Assembly: GCF_020379485.1 (NCBI RefSeq)
Contig: NC_063438.1
Coordinates: 6,342,835-6,406,834, forward strand
Reading direction: 5' to 3'
Source of the DNA: Brassica napus
Lineage: Eukaryota > Streptophyta > Magnoliopsida > Brassicales > Brassicaceae
DNA: 64,000 nt
The notes beneath the pieces were generated by a model. That model was given only the letters and a program-made list of their open reading frames with translations. It was not told the origin of the DNA and did not search any database. Position 1 is the first letter of the stretch, and each line of letters begins with the position of its first letter. A program made the translations under genes and the position numbers. Of the stretch, positions 1 to 13,300 are shown one piece after another.

Positions 1-143
1 TCTATTGTTATTGTCTCAAACATCGTTAGATGAATTCAAGATTCTGTAAATAAGGTTAACAAACAGAAAGCAAAGTTTTTAAGTTTGATTGTAATAAGTA
101 CTAAACACTAACCAGAGTAATATTATTGATGTTGTGTTTGCAG

Positions 144-263
144 GATGTTATAAAAGCTAGGATGGAGAGCTGTTCAAGAGTGCTTCAAGGTTTAGCTTTC
201 AACACTGTTGTGTGAAATGATGCTGTTATCTTTGTAGACAAAAGTATGAGACGTACTGAATGA
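144..263 (+). pseudogene. ROP-GEF (PRONE domain) C-terminal exon remnant
   Basis: A splice-acceptor-like TTTGCAG ends at 143. The frame that follows reads DVIKARMESCSRVLQGLAFN, then TVV, a TGA at 213-215, and in the same frame NDAVIFVDKSMRRTE before a second stop at 261-263. The pattern of a serine-rich ESCSRVL helix, then LAFN, then a VDKS-like stretch resembles the end of the PRONE domain of plant ROP guanine-nucleotide exchange factors, where a tryptophan or arginine is usual at the place of the TGA. The upstream exons lie outside the window or are lost. I see the open frame and the stop; the family assignment comes from memory of PRONE sequences. It could instead be the true C-terminus of a truncated gene. 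Confidence 0.4.
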
Positions 264-3200
264 CTTCTTATAGGTTTTACACGTAGTGAATGACTTCTTA
301 TAGGTTTTAGTTTTACGGTTTACTTCTATGTTTGTTCTTTTCCTTCTGTTCTCTTATATCTCATGTAAAATTAGTCAGATAAAAACCAATGTAAAATCTA
401 GAAATAATGTATTTTTTTTGCTCAAGTTCTTTATATAGTAAGCAAAGAAAGAAGAATGTTCATCAAGAAAAAAAATTACATTATAAATCTCAATGTGGAT
501 AATAATATTAGTAATCCAATTAGTTATCTAATTTCTGATTCAATATTATATAAAACCAATTACGTCAGGGTGGTGTGGCCAAACTACACCAAACTACAAA
601 ATCTGAAAAGGCCACAGACTAATAGACTTCATGTTTCATTCGTGTGATGTTCTCCTGAGTTATAGATTGCTTATACATACTTCTCTTACTCTCTTTCTTA
701 AGTTAATCAATAAAAAGAGATGAAGCTGGAAAAAATATGAAGCTGCTGGTTGAGCTGCAGAAACAAGATGTACAACTTGAGAGGAGAAGACGCATAATGT
801 AAGAGGTGTATCAACAAAAGATGTGACTGAGTTGCAGAGATATAAATCTTAATATAAATTTGGCAATTCGTGAAAAATTCGTGTTTTTTTTGGCCGAATT
901 CTCAAATTTGAAATAAACATAAAATTAAGATAAAAAAAATTTTGTTTATCTAAAATTATTTTAAATATTATATATATATATACATATATACTTAAAATTA
1001 TAATCTTAGATAATTTTTCCTATCTATTTATTTTGGTTAAATATATTAAATTAATTGTATAAATTAATAAATTTTTGATATAAGAATTATATAATTATCA
1101 GAACTAAAACTAAACAGTATTAATGAAATTTGTAGACATATAAGAGAATTTTAATTTTAAATTTGTTTAAAAATCATAGAAACTTTTTGAAAATTTTAGT
1201 GATAAGGTTTTTATGGTTATTACTATATTCTAAAAAGTTGCCAAAAATAAATACCAATATTAAATATAATATATGTGTTATTACCATATTCTAAGAAGTT
1301 ACAAAAATATAAATCAGCATTAAATATAATTGTACATGTCATATTTAGCTCTAAGTCATGTCATCAATTTAGTAACTATGTCATCTTTTTTTTTGGTGAA
1401 ATTGATTTTTGAGATGGCATATGACAAATCACTTCTCAAATCTAGCCTAGGGTATATTTATATAAATAAATCATATTTATAGTTAAAAAGTGTTTATTTA
1501 TATTGCATTACATAAATTAGTAAAGTGAATTTCAGCAAAAAAAATTAGTAAAGTGAATCATTTGAAGCACACAAATAATTTTATTTATATGATTAGTATA
1601 TATCTTTAGTATTTTTTTTTTCTGAAATATATAGGTTTTTTTTTTTGAAACAAACCAAAATAAGCTAAATACAGATCTATAAATGGGTTTTCAATAAATA
1701 CACAAATACAATTAGATAACTAAATAAACACAATCCCAATATAAAAATATTAGCAAACTAAAAGATATATAAAAATAATGAGCCAGTTTTTAAATAAGTA
1801 TATCGACAGAATAATAAATTTCAACGAGTAAGCCTTCCAAACTGAAAATTAACTAAGCAGTTTTCATTAATTGAGTAAAAATTTATAATACCATTATTTG
1901 ATTGTAGTCAAGTTACAACAAATAATAAACTGTAATTACAAAAAAAAATAGTGAGATGGCGACGACGACGCGCTGTTGAAATCATCTCCGACGACTAAGG
2001 AAACTGTAATTCTTACTGTCGACAAAACGAGCTGTTAATCGGTACGTTTCAATCTTCTTATCAATAGTTTTTGAAGAAAACTGTAATTCTTCTTTGTTGT
2101 ATGAATCCAATATGAAGTGAAGAATCAGAATTACAAAATAGAAATTTCAGGAAGATTTCCTTTACGACTTATGGATAAAGATGAACTCATAATTACCTTA
2201 CTTTTTGGAGAAAAAAAAATAGATTAGTTTCTAAATAAAAATTTCAAATTTTGTTCTTTCTATACAATGTCCACATGGTACTTAATAGTATAAGTATGTT
2301 CTTTAAATAAAATATCAACTTAACTAAATGTTTAAATTCCAAATAAATTAACTTTTTCGACTAATGACTTTTTATTCTACTTTTGTTGTACATTAGTCAC
2401 AACCACTTATGTTATTCCACTTTGGACTAATCAATTACAAAATAAAGTAATACACTATTGTTGCTAACCAATGATAAATATATCGAAAAAATATTTTTTT
2501 AAAAAAATATTTTCACTTATATATTTTTGAACATATTTTTAACTAAAAATATTAAATAAATTGTAAATTCATGTAAAATTTAAAAATTACAAACCCACAA
2601 CTCAAAATATTACAAACCACAAATAACGCACCCAGTGTGAGATCAATATTTTGTAAAAGAAAACAAGATGAAGATCATTAGAAGCCCTCACAGCATATCA
2701 ATGCCATATTCCTTTAATATAAAAACAACTATTGGTTTTTTGGACAACGAAAACAACTATTGAAAACAATCAAAAGATATCTTATCACACATAATCTCTT
2801 CTCATCTAAAATTTTCTATAAGACAAAAAATATTATCATAAACATTTCTTTCAAATACAAATCTAAAACAAAAATCACCAAATTATACAAAAAGTGATCA
2901 CTTAGATCACAAATAAAATCTTCAACCGCCTTCGTTCCCATGAGAGTAAGTAAAATTTAATATTCAGAATCTCATTCAAGATGTTCTTAGTGGTTATTTA
3001 TCTAATAATTCACATTTATCTGCTATGCAGTGTTCTAGCTACCAACATCAAAGCTAAAACTTATTCCCTGATGATGGATATCTCACTATTTCCAAGTTTG
3101 TCTACCTATACTATAAATTAAGTAAATTGATTTATATTACTAAGTTATGTTCACTGATTTATTTTAAAATAATTTCAGGCTCTCCAACTCAAAAGGATCC

Positions 3201-3518
3201 CATTACATCTACACGCCCTCTTCGTCAAAAAATCCACCATCTTATCTATGATTTTCTGTTTTAAGACTTTAGTACCTACTCTTAATAATGATAATAATTT
3301 TCCTCTGGTTTTAAACATTATTTATACCAAATTTTTATTTTACAAATGATCTACTGTATCCGGGACAGCCACAAAAGTTTGACAAATCAAACAATAAACA
3401 GCTCGAACATCATCACATATGCGTTGGAATTTAAATATCTCATCATTTTAATTTTCTTACCTTTTATATAAATAATCCCATAGTCTAATCATATACACAA
3501 TATATTTGAACTAATTTT
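264..3518. other. AT-rich non-coding stretch
   Basis: No supportable gene. The stretch is strongly AT-rich, with poly-A and poly-T runs. A short ATG frame at 1957 (GATGGCGACGACGACG) stops after a few codons. The right part probably belongs to the Helitron whose 3' end lies at 3519-3546, but I could not find a convincing 5' TC terminus. A 63-codon frame at 456-647 is low-complexity and looks like chance. Confidence 0.5.
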
Positions 3519-3546
3519 CCGCGCGTAGCGCGGACAAAGACTCTAG
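3519..3546 (+). mobile_element. Helitron 3' terminus
   Basis: A perfect GC-rich hairpin, CCGCGCGTAGCGCGG (3519-3533), is followed 9 bases later by CTAG (3543-3546) and then T. This is the standard Helitron 3' end: a short palindrome just upstream of CTRR, inserted before a T. The same hairpin closes the Helitron ending at 15975. The start of this copy was not found, so its length is unknown. Confidence 0.75.
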
Positions 3547-3688
3547 TAGTTATAATAATGATATCATGAGACTATACAACTGATAGAAATAATAATATTA
3601 TGGCTTTGTCAAAAAAAACATTATGTAAAATAAAATAACAAAATTTTTGTTAAAAATTAAATTTACATATCTTTAATTAAATGATTAA

Positions 3689-3943
3689 GGGTCTACCTGG
3701 TGACCGTTATAGGAACACTAGAAATGAGTAACGAAAAAATGCATAGAAATAAAATTATAAGAATGAAAAAAAAGATTATTCTTTATCAATTTTAGTGATG
3801 AACAAATTTGTTCTATATTCCTCTAGAATAAAAGGAATGAAAAAGAGTAAAAACGAAAAAAATTGTTTCTTATAAATGATAAAAAAAAATGAATAATAAG
3901 GAATACATTATTCCATTTCATTCATTGGTCACCAGTTAGATCT
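3689..3943. mobile_element. Short inverted-repeat DNA element (MITE), copy 1
   Basis: The two ends are imperfect inverted repeats of about 17 bp sharing the core CTGGTGACC/GGTCACCAG. They are flanked by TAA on both sides (3686-3688 and 3944-3946), a plausible 3-bp target duplication. The interior is AT-rich and has no coding capacity. A second copy of almost the same length (256 bp) with the same TGGTGACC core lies at 43019-43274, so this is a family. The 3-bp duplication would fit a PIF/Harbinger-type MITE, but the superfamily is not certain. Confidence 0.6.
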
Positions 3944-4576
3944 TAAATGTTTATTTCTGTAGTCTTTTCATCGGAATTTGACTATACTAAGTTGTGTTAC
4001 TCTGCATGGTAAGGCTATTTATAGATTGGTATTGTCGATCCAACTAATGATAAAAAAGTACATTCAAATTTACATATGAAATAACCAGAAATGATCTGAT
4101 TTTGTGTGTGACACTAATATATTGTAAAAAGGCTAAAAAAAGAATAGCCGTGACTCGAATATGTAAATTTAGTGAATGAGAAAATTAATTATTTTGTTTC
4201 ATTTTATTTCATAAAGAACAATTTATATACTTTTAAATGAAATTATAATGATATCATTCGTAACATACAATGATTTTCTGGTTGGATACAACTCATGAAT
4301 CTCGGGGTTACACTATCAATTGGAAAAGATCATAAATAATATATAAGATAAAGGGGATAATTTATTTATCACTAATATATTTTAGGTTGGAATATCAGAC
4401 TTAATATAGTATCATAGCCGATTCATATATTTCAACATGTTCCACATTGATATGGTCTAAAATTGATCCATCGATTATTCGGAAATTAACGCTCAAAGAG
4501 TTATTACCATTTCGAGTGAGCATATTAGAGACTAAGTCTCTCATATCAATAATTGAACAAATATTCTAAGTAAATA

Positions 4577-4799
4577 TTTCCTCCGTTCCATGATGTTTTA
4601 GAGAAGTTTTGATGTTTTAAAATATAAGATATTTTGATACTTTAATTTTATAAAAAATTGGTTAATCAATAACATTTTACTGCATTATTTATGTTTGGTT
4701 AACTTGTTTTTAGTTTATATTTTTAATGATATTTTCTTCAATAAATTTTTTAATTTTGTGTATTTATACAAAATATTTTATATTATGAAACGGACTGAG
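4577..4799. mobile_element. Stowaway-like MITE
   Basis: The left end reads TTTCCTCCGTTCCATGATG and the right end ATTATGAAACGGACTGAG, together forming inverted repeats of the CTCCCTCCGTTTC type. TA flanks both sides (4575-4576 and 4800-4801). The AT-rich interior has no coding capacity. This is a degenerate copy of the family seen better at 38809-39068. Confidence 0.6.
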
Positions 4800-4801
4800 T
4801 A

Positions 4802-7452
4802 TAAATAAACTAATCCAGTGTAAAAAAAAAAAAAAAAATCCAGTGTCACCACATCTAACATTCTTTTACAAGAAAGTAAGCAAATGTTTTTTTGAACTTT
4901 AAGTAAGCCAAGTTTGGCTAAGACATCGCGACACGTCGATATTAAAACAAGTAGAGGTTCATCAACAAGATTTTAAAACAGGTGTCTGTTAATGATACTG
5001 GATTCTGTTGCAGTGAGTCATGGTAATGATAACTTTCCAAGAAAAAAACCGGAGTACCTTTGAAATGACATAATGTGGTCGTTATGATAGAATTTCTACA
5101 CAAATCATATGTAAGAACATGAGTAACTAGAAAATCAATAGCGAAAAAAGAAAAGTTTTAGTTGTGATGACGGATTAGAATGTTGTTGTGGAGGCTCACT
5201 CAAAAGAAGCTTGGATTTGAGTGCTCGACAACTATGAAAGACAGATCCAAAACATAGAAAATTATTAAAAAAATCTTAGCAGCGGCTCAAACACAGCGGA
5301 GCTTCGATGCAGGAAATTCCAAAAAAAAATGTTTTATTGTGTTGAATCATGATTAGCCGATTTTTAAAATTAAATGGAAAATGACTCCTTAAATGATATT
5401 CCCCTAGTATATATATATATATATATATATATATCAATTTTTATCTTAAGTGAAATATTTACACTTATTGTGAACTAGTTTTTCTGTTTTAAAGTTTCAG
5501 TTTTTCCAAAAGTATTTTGTTTTTAATTTTCTGAACTTTTAATTGTACAACTGATTTGTTGGTCTGATAAACAAGATCTCAGGGATATTTTTTCTTTTGA
5601 ATCTACGATTCTGCACTGTCTCAACGTCTCAGATTGATATATAGTTTTATGACTAACAAAAGACAAAATGAAACAGATGGAATAATTAATAAATTAGTGG
5701 ACAATTACCTATTCCATGCTAATTTGCAAATTATTAAAAAAAGATTAGTATCTCTTTCATTTCAAAATACTTAATTTTAACGCTTTTGTACACTGATTAA
5801 GGAATTATTAATTTTTATTCAACTTATTTCATTTTGCATGGAATAATAATAATAATTATTATATCTAATTCAACCAGTTTAAAATCATACTACTAAATAT
5901 AAAATAATTATAAATATCAAATTATATTTAGTGCAGTTCTCTCAAATGGTCATTTTTTAAGTTTTTATCACAAAATAACTTTCAAGAAAAAAAATGACTA
6001 AAATAGCTCATATTTATTTTATTTTTTTTAATATTTTTAAAATTTTGAAATCTTATCCCTAAAACTCTAACCCTTAATTATAAACCATAAGTTTAGATTA
6101 ATTAATTCGTATTTAATAAAATTTATTTTTGTCTTTTTCTTCACTGAGAGATATTTTTGTGAAAATAAACTAAAAATGATATCCTAGAAAAAATTTCTTA
6201 TATTTTAATTGCATAGAAATTAAAAACATCACTCTAAAGCAAAAAAAAAATCATAAACATCGTTTAAACTGAAATGGACTGAGTATTGAAAAAGAGAATA
6301 TCATCTCATATGGTTGATTTGATACCATCAGATTTATGTGTTCTTGTCCTTTCGATAAAATGTAAATGTTGGTCTTCTTAGGCTCTTGTAACGAGATTCT
6401 TCGACCCGTTTAAATCAATGAAAAGTGAGTAAAGATATATATTCTTTTGTAGATGCTTAAGTCTTGTTGTAATGTTGTTAACACCATGTCGTTACACTCG
6501 AATGCATGATTTATATCATTATATGCTTGTTTACAGCATATCATTTCAACTTTCGTCCTCTAAACTAATTTTGAGTCTTGTAAAATTTATTTGGACCACC
6601 ATGATGTGCTAAAAGTTTATCTACTTATAAAAATAGTCTTAATACTCTTATTATGAATCGCCTAGCTTTATAAATAAATGGAATTATAGAACGTAATATT
6701 CAGCTATACTTATTAAGAAAAACCTTGGATAGTGAATGGCAGAATGTAGTCAGAATTAGCAATTACTAATTTTAGGAATAAATTGGTCAGATGAAAAAGA
6801 GTTTTAGTTTAAAATAATGTTATTTTAAGCTTTAAAGTATTGTTCCACTTAGGTGACTTAACATTAGTAAGTGGGAATTTATGAGAAAAGATTCCTATCT
6901 TTCCCATTATTTTCGATACTCAAGTGGGTCACTGTGGAAGAAGAACAGAAGAAGGGAAGAGGAAAATAGAAGAAGAGAAGTCGATCCAATCATTCCAACC
7001 TCTCTTCAAGCCAAAAGGACAAGACTAAAATCATATCGTATAAATATATTCTATATCTAAATAAATATTCTTTGTCTCCAACCATGTGAATCTGTGGTGA
7101 AATACACTAGTATTGGAATATGTTTACATTTAATAGGGAATTTTTCGTTATCTTTAACAGTATTATTCTTAATTCGCAATTAACAACACGACTTGCAAGT
7201 TTGAAAACCAATCAAAATTTATAATTATTTTTTCTAAAACAATATCATGTTGTTTATGGTAAAATATGTGCTAAAATAGCAATCATTTTTGTGTATTCTG
7301 GAATATAAAATGTATAGTTATTTACGTAACTAAGTCTCAATATATGGTTGGCAAAAACAAATCTCATACGCATTGGCTAACCCATTCCATAAATTTTAAT
7401 TTTATGCATAAACAACTTTTAGTTTGATAAATACTGAGCTCAACTGACGTCA

Positions 7453-7453
<1 letters not shown>
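4802..7453. other. AT-rich intergenic stretch with small repeats
   Basis: No gene seen. The stretch holds an (AT)n microsatellite at about 5409-5433 and a MITE-like element at 5751-6283. A purine-rich segment at 6930-7010 (repeated GAAGAAG) has no open frame of note. The rest is AT-rich non-coding sequence. Confidence 0.5.
5751..6283. mobile_element. Larger MITE-like element, Stowaway type
   Basis: The left end TCTCTTTCATTTCAAAATAC and the right end GTTTAAACTGAAATGGACTG-AG are inverted relatives of the CTCC-TCCGTTTCA terminus. TA lies on both sides (5749-5750 and 6284-6285). At about 533 bp it is longer than the other copies here and may contain a nested insertion. There is no coding capacity. 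Confidence 0.4.

Positions 7454-7500
<47 letters not shown>
7454..7500. repeat. (AAT)n microsatellite
   Basis: About fifteen uninterrupted AAT units. On the other strand they give a run of isoleucine codons in a spurious 74-codon frame. Confidence 0.95.
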
Positions 7501-7502
<2 letters not shown>

Positions 7503-8065
7503 TCAACTAAATAATAATAACTGCAAAAAGTATTTACATAATATAGATTGTTACATAATTTTCTGAGTTTATTGTTTTGATGAGACAAGTGAATCTGATT
7601 ATGTTTTGAATCCCTGGATCCATTTATTAATACACTGAACTAAGACACTGAACTAAGACGAAAAATTGGAATTTACTATATCATTAGAGGGAATATATCC
7701 GATTATGCTATAAATTTAAACTTTATTGTAGATAATTAATATTTATGAAAATTATTATTTAAATTTGAAAAATTCAGCTGTTCAAATAAATTAATTCAAA
7801 ATAAAAAGTAACAGAAAATATCTAAGATCTGATTTTCGTTTAAATTTGTCGAACCGGCCTAGTAAGATCTGATTTGTCGAACCGGCCTAGTAAGATCTTA
7901 TTTATAAAAGAGAATTTCAATTTTATCTTAAGTTGATATAACTTTTCAAATTTATTTTTAATGGATAATAATTTCCATAAATACATTAAATTTTTATTGA
8001 AAAAGATTAAGCTAATCCTTCTAAGTCATTTATAAATATCCATTTTATTTATTCATTATTCGTTT

Positions 8066-8965
8066 TTATGTTAGATATTTTTAGGTTTCTATACATCAGA
8101 ACCAAATTTATCCAGACCGACAATGACCAACTCAAAACTTATACATAAATTTATAATATTCAAGCGGGCCTAATTTAAAAAAAACCCGAAAATAACAATC
8201 CGTACCTAAATGAATTGCCAATTTTCATGCCTAAAGATTTTATAAACTAGTAAAAATGATTATATCTATGCGGTTGGCTAAATTACGTGAAATATTTTTA
8301 GGTTCTTATACATAAAAACCGAACTCATCCAGATCCAGAATGACCTAACTCAAAATCCAATACATAAATTTATAATATTCAAGCGTAGCCAATTTTTTTT
8401 AAAAAAAACGATACCCAAAAATAACAAATTGTACCTAAATGGATGTTTATGCATAACTGAATTTATAAATTAATAAAAAGTATTTTTTATGTGTTTGGCT
8501 AAATTAAGTGAAATATAAAGAAAATTTTATTTAGTAAAATAATTTTCATTTCTAAACCCCCTAGAGATTGACCTGCACACATACACAGGTATTGATTTTT
8601 TTCATTTTTATACATTGATTTTTTTCATAATTAGTGTTATATATTGTAATATAACTAATTGTATTCAAAAGATCTCGACCGAATCAGGTAATATGGTTAT
8701 TTTGGTACGAATATCCGAACCTGTTTCATATATATTTCTTATTTAGATATTTTAGATTCTTATACATCTAAACCGAACTCATCCAGATCCAGAATGACCT
8801 AACTCAAAATCCAATACATAAATTTATAATATTCAAGTGGAACCAATTAAAAAAGAAACGATATCTAAAAATATCAATTCGTACCTAAATAGATAACCAA
8901 TGTGCATGTATAACTGATTTTTAAACTAATAAAAAGTATTTTTTTATGTGTTTTGCTAAATTAAG
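8066..8965. repeat. Three diverged copies of a ~220-bp repeat
   Basis: Copies begin near 8072, 8290 and 8745. Each holds, in the same order, a TTTTAGGTTCTTATACAT-like start, an ACCGAACTCATCCAGAT-like block, ATGACCTAACTCAAAA, ATACATAAATTTATAATATT, a CGTACCTAAATG-like block, and a final TTTTGGCTAAATTA-type block. Copies 2 and 3 are closest to each other; copy 1 is the most diverged. About 200 bp of other sequence separates copies 2 and 3. No frame runs through them. Confidence 0.8.
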
Positions 8966-9002
8966 CGAAGTATAAAAAAAAATTTATTTACTAAATAATT
9001 TT

Positions 9003-9009
9003 CCCCCCC

Positions 9010-9041
<32 letters not shown>
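9003..9041. repeat. Poly-C tract
   Basis: About 38 C with a single A at 9010, set in otherwise AT-rich DNA. Long C homopolymers are rare in plant genomes. Polymerase or assembly slippage is likely to affect its exact length. Confidence 0.9.
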
Positions 9042-9043
<2 letters not shown>

Positions 9044-9059
9044 AAAAATCCATTTCAAA

Positions 9060-9150
9060 CGCGTAAACAAAGCTTATGCAATATTTCACCTTACACGTAA
9101 ATAAAGCTTATGCCATATTATACGGGTAAACAAAGCTTATGCCATATTTC
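9060..9150. repeat. Short tandem repeat, three ~30-bp units
   Basis: Three near-copies of a unit containing CGTAAACAAAGCTTATGC followed by ATATT. The units start at about 9060, 9097 and 9122. Confidence 0.75.
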
Positions 9151-9154
9151 AATG

Positions 9155-10381
9155 ATTATTCGTGCTAAACATTTGCAAGGGTAAAATTTTATAATTTGGT
9201 CTTCTCCGTTATTTTATAATATGGAAAAGTTTGTGTCTCAAAAAATTATATTCAAATGGAATATTTTACTGTATTGACTGTTAAGCAGGGAAATTGTGAA
9301 AACTACTCGTGCGGATGAAATCAATCTAATCTCACTATTAGGAAAAATATATAAATTCATAAAGAAAGTGAAGCAATTATTAATCGATATTTTGGATCAA
9401 GTGGTCAAATATTCCACGTAAAGCCACCCAAATTTGTTTCATAAATATTCGAGAAGGTATCGTTTTTACCTTGTGAAGATTGAGGCCGTTCACAGCTTAT
9501 CTCATAATCGCACTATTTTCTAATTTTACATAAATACTATAACATTTTATAACTATAAGAAACTAACATATTTTCAAAAACATCAAGATATATTTCTTTG
9601 TATAATTGTTTAATTATTTAAAACCCTTTAACAAAATTTATATGTCAGTTTTATATAACTATCTTAATATATAACTGAAACTACACCTTGTTTATGTAAG
9701 TATCATTATTTAATACCCATTTTCAAAAATTATATTTATGCATTTTTATTAGGGTCTTTTATTAAGTTAATAAAATACAGATTTACAAAATGTATAATTG
9801 ATAAATTGTATTCCAACTTCTTCTTAAAACTATTAAATATTTTATTAAACTTATTAAATATTTTTAAATTATGATTTATAAGGTTGTAAATTTTCATAAG
9901 ACAAGTTATACGTCTAAAAGTTATATCATGTTTTATAAATTGAAAGGTGGTATTTAAAAAAAAAAATTGGTGATATTTTCTTACAAAAACACTTCAAAAT
10001 TAACATTCTTCGAAAAAATTGTTTAAAACAAGCATGTTTAAATTTATTATATCTTGTTGTTCATATTTCTATTATTTTTTTATTTTACAAATAGCTATGT
10101 TTTGTTTGTCTTTTGCTACCAAACTTCAAGAATATCATAAACTAAGATGTTTTGCAATATATATGGAGAAAATGATCCTCTATAAATAAGAACCTTTTAG
10201 TTTATGGATCAAATGATTATTGCTACTAAAACTAGGGCATACATTGCAAATTAATAAATTTATACGTGACAAGGACTATGTTCTCACCTTAGTAAAATTA
10301 ACTAGAGCCGTTAAATGAGACGAGAGATCATAATTGTGTAGCCCACCATTATGTTTGATTACTAGGGTCTAGTGCCTATTA
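9155..10381. other. AT-rich non-coding stretch
   Basis: No gene or recognisable element. It ends at the A that precedes the Helitron 5' terminus at 10382. Confidence 0.5.
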
Positions 10382-13300
10382 TCTATACTATACTAAAAGG
10401 GAGATATACTCCATTCTAAAGCTGTCCACGTCGGATAAATTAATTAGCCAATGAGAGAGAAGTTTTTTAACACGTCATTATCAACTACGCTGGGCTTCTT
10501 CCCATGGCCCAAAACGAATCCACTTGAGTAATCTATTGTCCGGCGATTTCTATCGATTTCTCCGTACTTTGTCTTCTCCGCTTCGACTTCTTGCAACCTC
10601 AATTACCGCGATCCCACTTCTTATCAATCAATAGGTTTTACCGTTTCAATCACTCATTCAGTTCTTATATCTCTTCCAAGACGTTGTATCTCTATCTATA
10701 AAAAGGTGAGGATTCATCCCTTCAGAATCATCCTTTTGAATGCCTCTCTGTTTCTACCATTGTAGTAGGTGGATCTTCAGCCATTCCGTTTAGTTTGATA
10801 TGTACGATCGAGCTAGCATCAACAATCGGAGCCATAACTACCCTCGATTGTATCACCGGAACCGTTCTCATCCCCTCCTTGGATCCACAAGTGTCATCCA
10901 TCTTCCGTTGGGTCTGGCGATTGCTCCGGGAATGAAGCAAACGAATGAGACGGCGGAAAGAATAAGCTGAGGAAAAACTCAGGCTTTTGGAGAAGGATAG
11001 AGGACAAACAGCGACTGAAAGGATTTCGGATACGAGAATTAAGATGTGTACGATAACGGCGCGGTGGGATGTGAAAGCCGTAGGGGATTTGTTGGATAGA
11101 GAGTGTGTGAGGCCTGATGTGATATTAGCTGAGGGAGAAGAAGACAGTGATGATGAGGATGATGATACTGTGTTATTGCAATGGGATAAGAACGAGGACG
11201 TTTGATATCAGCCGAAGTGATCAGCATTTTCTATAAACTATGAAAATAATTTTTTATTTGTGATCACATGAAATCCAGCGATTAACTCTGTTGCTTCTTA
11301 AAAAGATTAATAAGACTAACTCTGTTGCTTCTTAAAAATCTAGCAATTTTGCTGTTTGGAGATTTTGCTCACAGGACATCGTTGCCGATGTAGAAAGTGG
11401 AGGAATTGTGGCGGAGGAAGAGCTTCAGCTATTGAACAAGCCTAATCATGTATCAACACCAGAGGAGGCCGAAAATCAGTGTGGGAAAGCAGGCTGTGGC
11501 CAGGTCCTGCATGAGCCCTTTCTGAAGTTCTTAAAGCATGAAGAAGAAGATGAATCAGAGATTTCCCAGGACATGGAGAGACTCGCCCTGGAGTATTACG
11601 ATCCCAAACCAGGTGAATTTGTGGTTGGTGTTGTGACCTGTGGTTTCTGGTAACGAGAACAAACTTGATGTGAGTATAGTTGCGGATATGTTGGGGACCA
11701 TAATGACGAATGAGAAAGTTCCATTGTAAGACAAAGAATTTGATTATTTGCTTTGTGATTTAAAGTACGTTGCTGAAGAATTCTTGGTTCATGGTAAAAT
11801 AGGGATTGTTAAGGATGATGATGAAGATGGTGTTTAAGTTGTGTAGTTTGCAAGGCAAGGCATGCATGTGGTGGAGATAGGACGTTGAGTGGAAGGTCTT
11901 TGCTTTCTTCTAGACGTTACTTTAGAAGAATAGCTTGGCACCAAGTGAGGTAGGTCTCTTTTTGTTCCTTGATTTCAAGAACTGTTACTGGTTGATGTAT
12001 CAAGAAGATTCTAATGAAAAGTAGGTTTTTATGTGGTAGACCAAACAGCTTAATGAGCCCACTGATGTTAAGATAACTGAGTGGAATATCTCTCACCAGA
12101 ATTGAGGTCGGCTTCACATGTTTGCTTAGAGTTCATGCCGTTTACTGGATTTAATAGTTAGTTTTTTTGTTTAATCTCAGGGCTTGAGAGGTTCTATATA
12201 GTTGAAGAAAAAAGTAAAGCAAGAGCTCTTTTTTTGCTGACTTGCAGTAAGCTTTTTGGTTTCACTGTTTCTAGGATGGAAGCATGATAAGGCAAAACGT
12301 CATTCGATTGAAGAGTTTCAGAGATAACAAGGAATTGTTTTCAAGATTGACGAACTCGAGATACAAGCCGAACATAGCGAGCTTTTGCAAGGATGTGTTG
12401 AAAACTGGGTAGTAGTAAGCTATGACAAGACAAATCATTAAAAATATGGATGGTAAATGATGATGGAAAGACAGATGGAAATGAGGGAAGTTGATGATTG
12501 TGTGTGATATCAGTAGATAAATACAAAAGAAACACGTACGTGTTATCCACGTTAAATAGCTGAGTGTATCTTGGGTCTTTTTTGTATTTAATTCAGCTTG
12601 AGTTATATATGTGTTTGTTTTAAGACTTTTAGTGCAAGTTTTTTTTTCTTCTCTGTTATTGTTGTAAACTTGTGATGTGATCATCTTTGATAAATAAGTT
12701 GGTACAACGTGGGTTTGAGACTTCTTTTGAATGTGGTGTAATATGTTAGAAAATGAATATTAGTTTGAAACTTTGATCAATGAGTACAGTTATTTCTAAT
12801 AGGTGAAGTAAAAACGGACAGGTCAGCCAATTATTTAAACAATTGTAAAATCTTCCATAACTTTTGTTTAATTAACATCTAAACCAAATACTTTAATACA
12901 ATTTTATGAATATATTCCATAATTTAATGGTACATTTTGAACAAAAAATATATTTTTGTCAATGGAATATAAAATAACGATAGTTTCTAAAATCATGAAC
13001 AAAATTCACAAATTATAAAAATAAACTTACTTTTATTAACAATTAAACCAAATATTTTAAACAATTACATCATATATATTTCATAAATATGTTTTTAACC
13101 ATGAGTACATTTTGAACCAAAACTATTTGTCAATTTTAAAATCATAAATTAAAATTTCAAGAAATTTTCTAACGATAGAAAAAAAAACAATGGTAGAGTA
13201 TAAGGTAACTTGAATCCCTAAACGGAGCTAAGGAGGCTGAAAAAGATGTTTGAAACATGAAAGAAGAATCAAGGAAGGAGACAAAGGGAAACAAAAATGA

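Noticed and set aside
7364..7588. 74-codon minus-strand frame
   Set aside because: A run of isoleucine produced by the AAT microsatellite.
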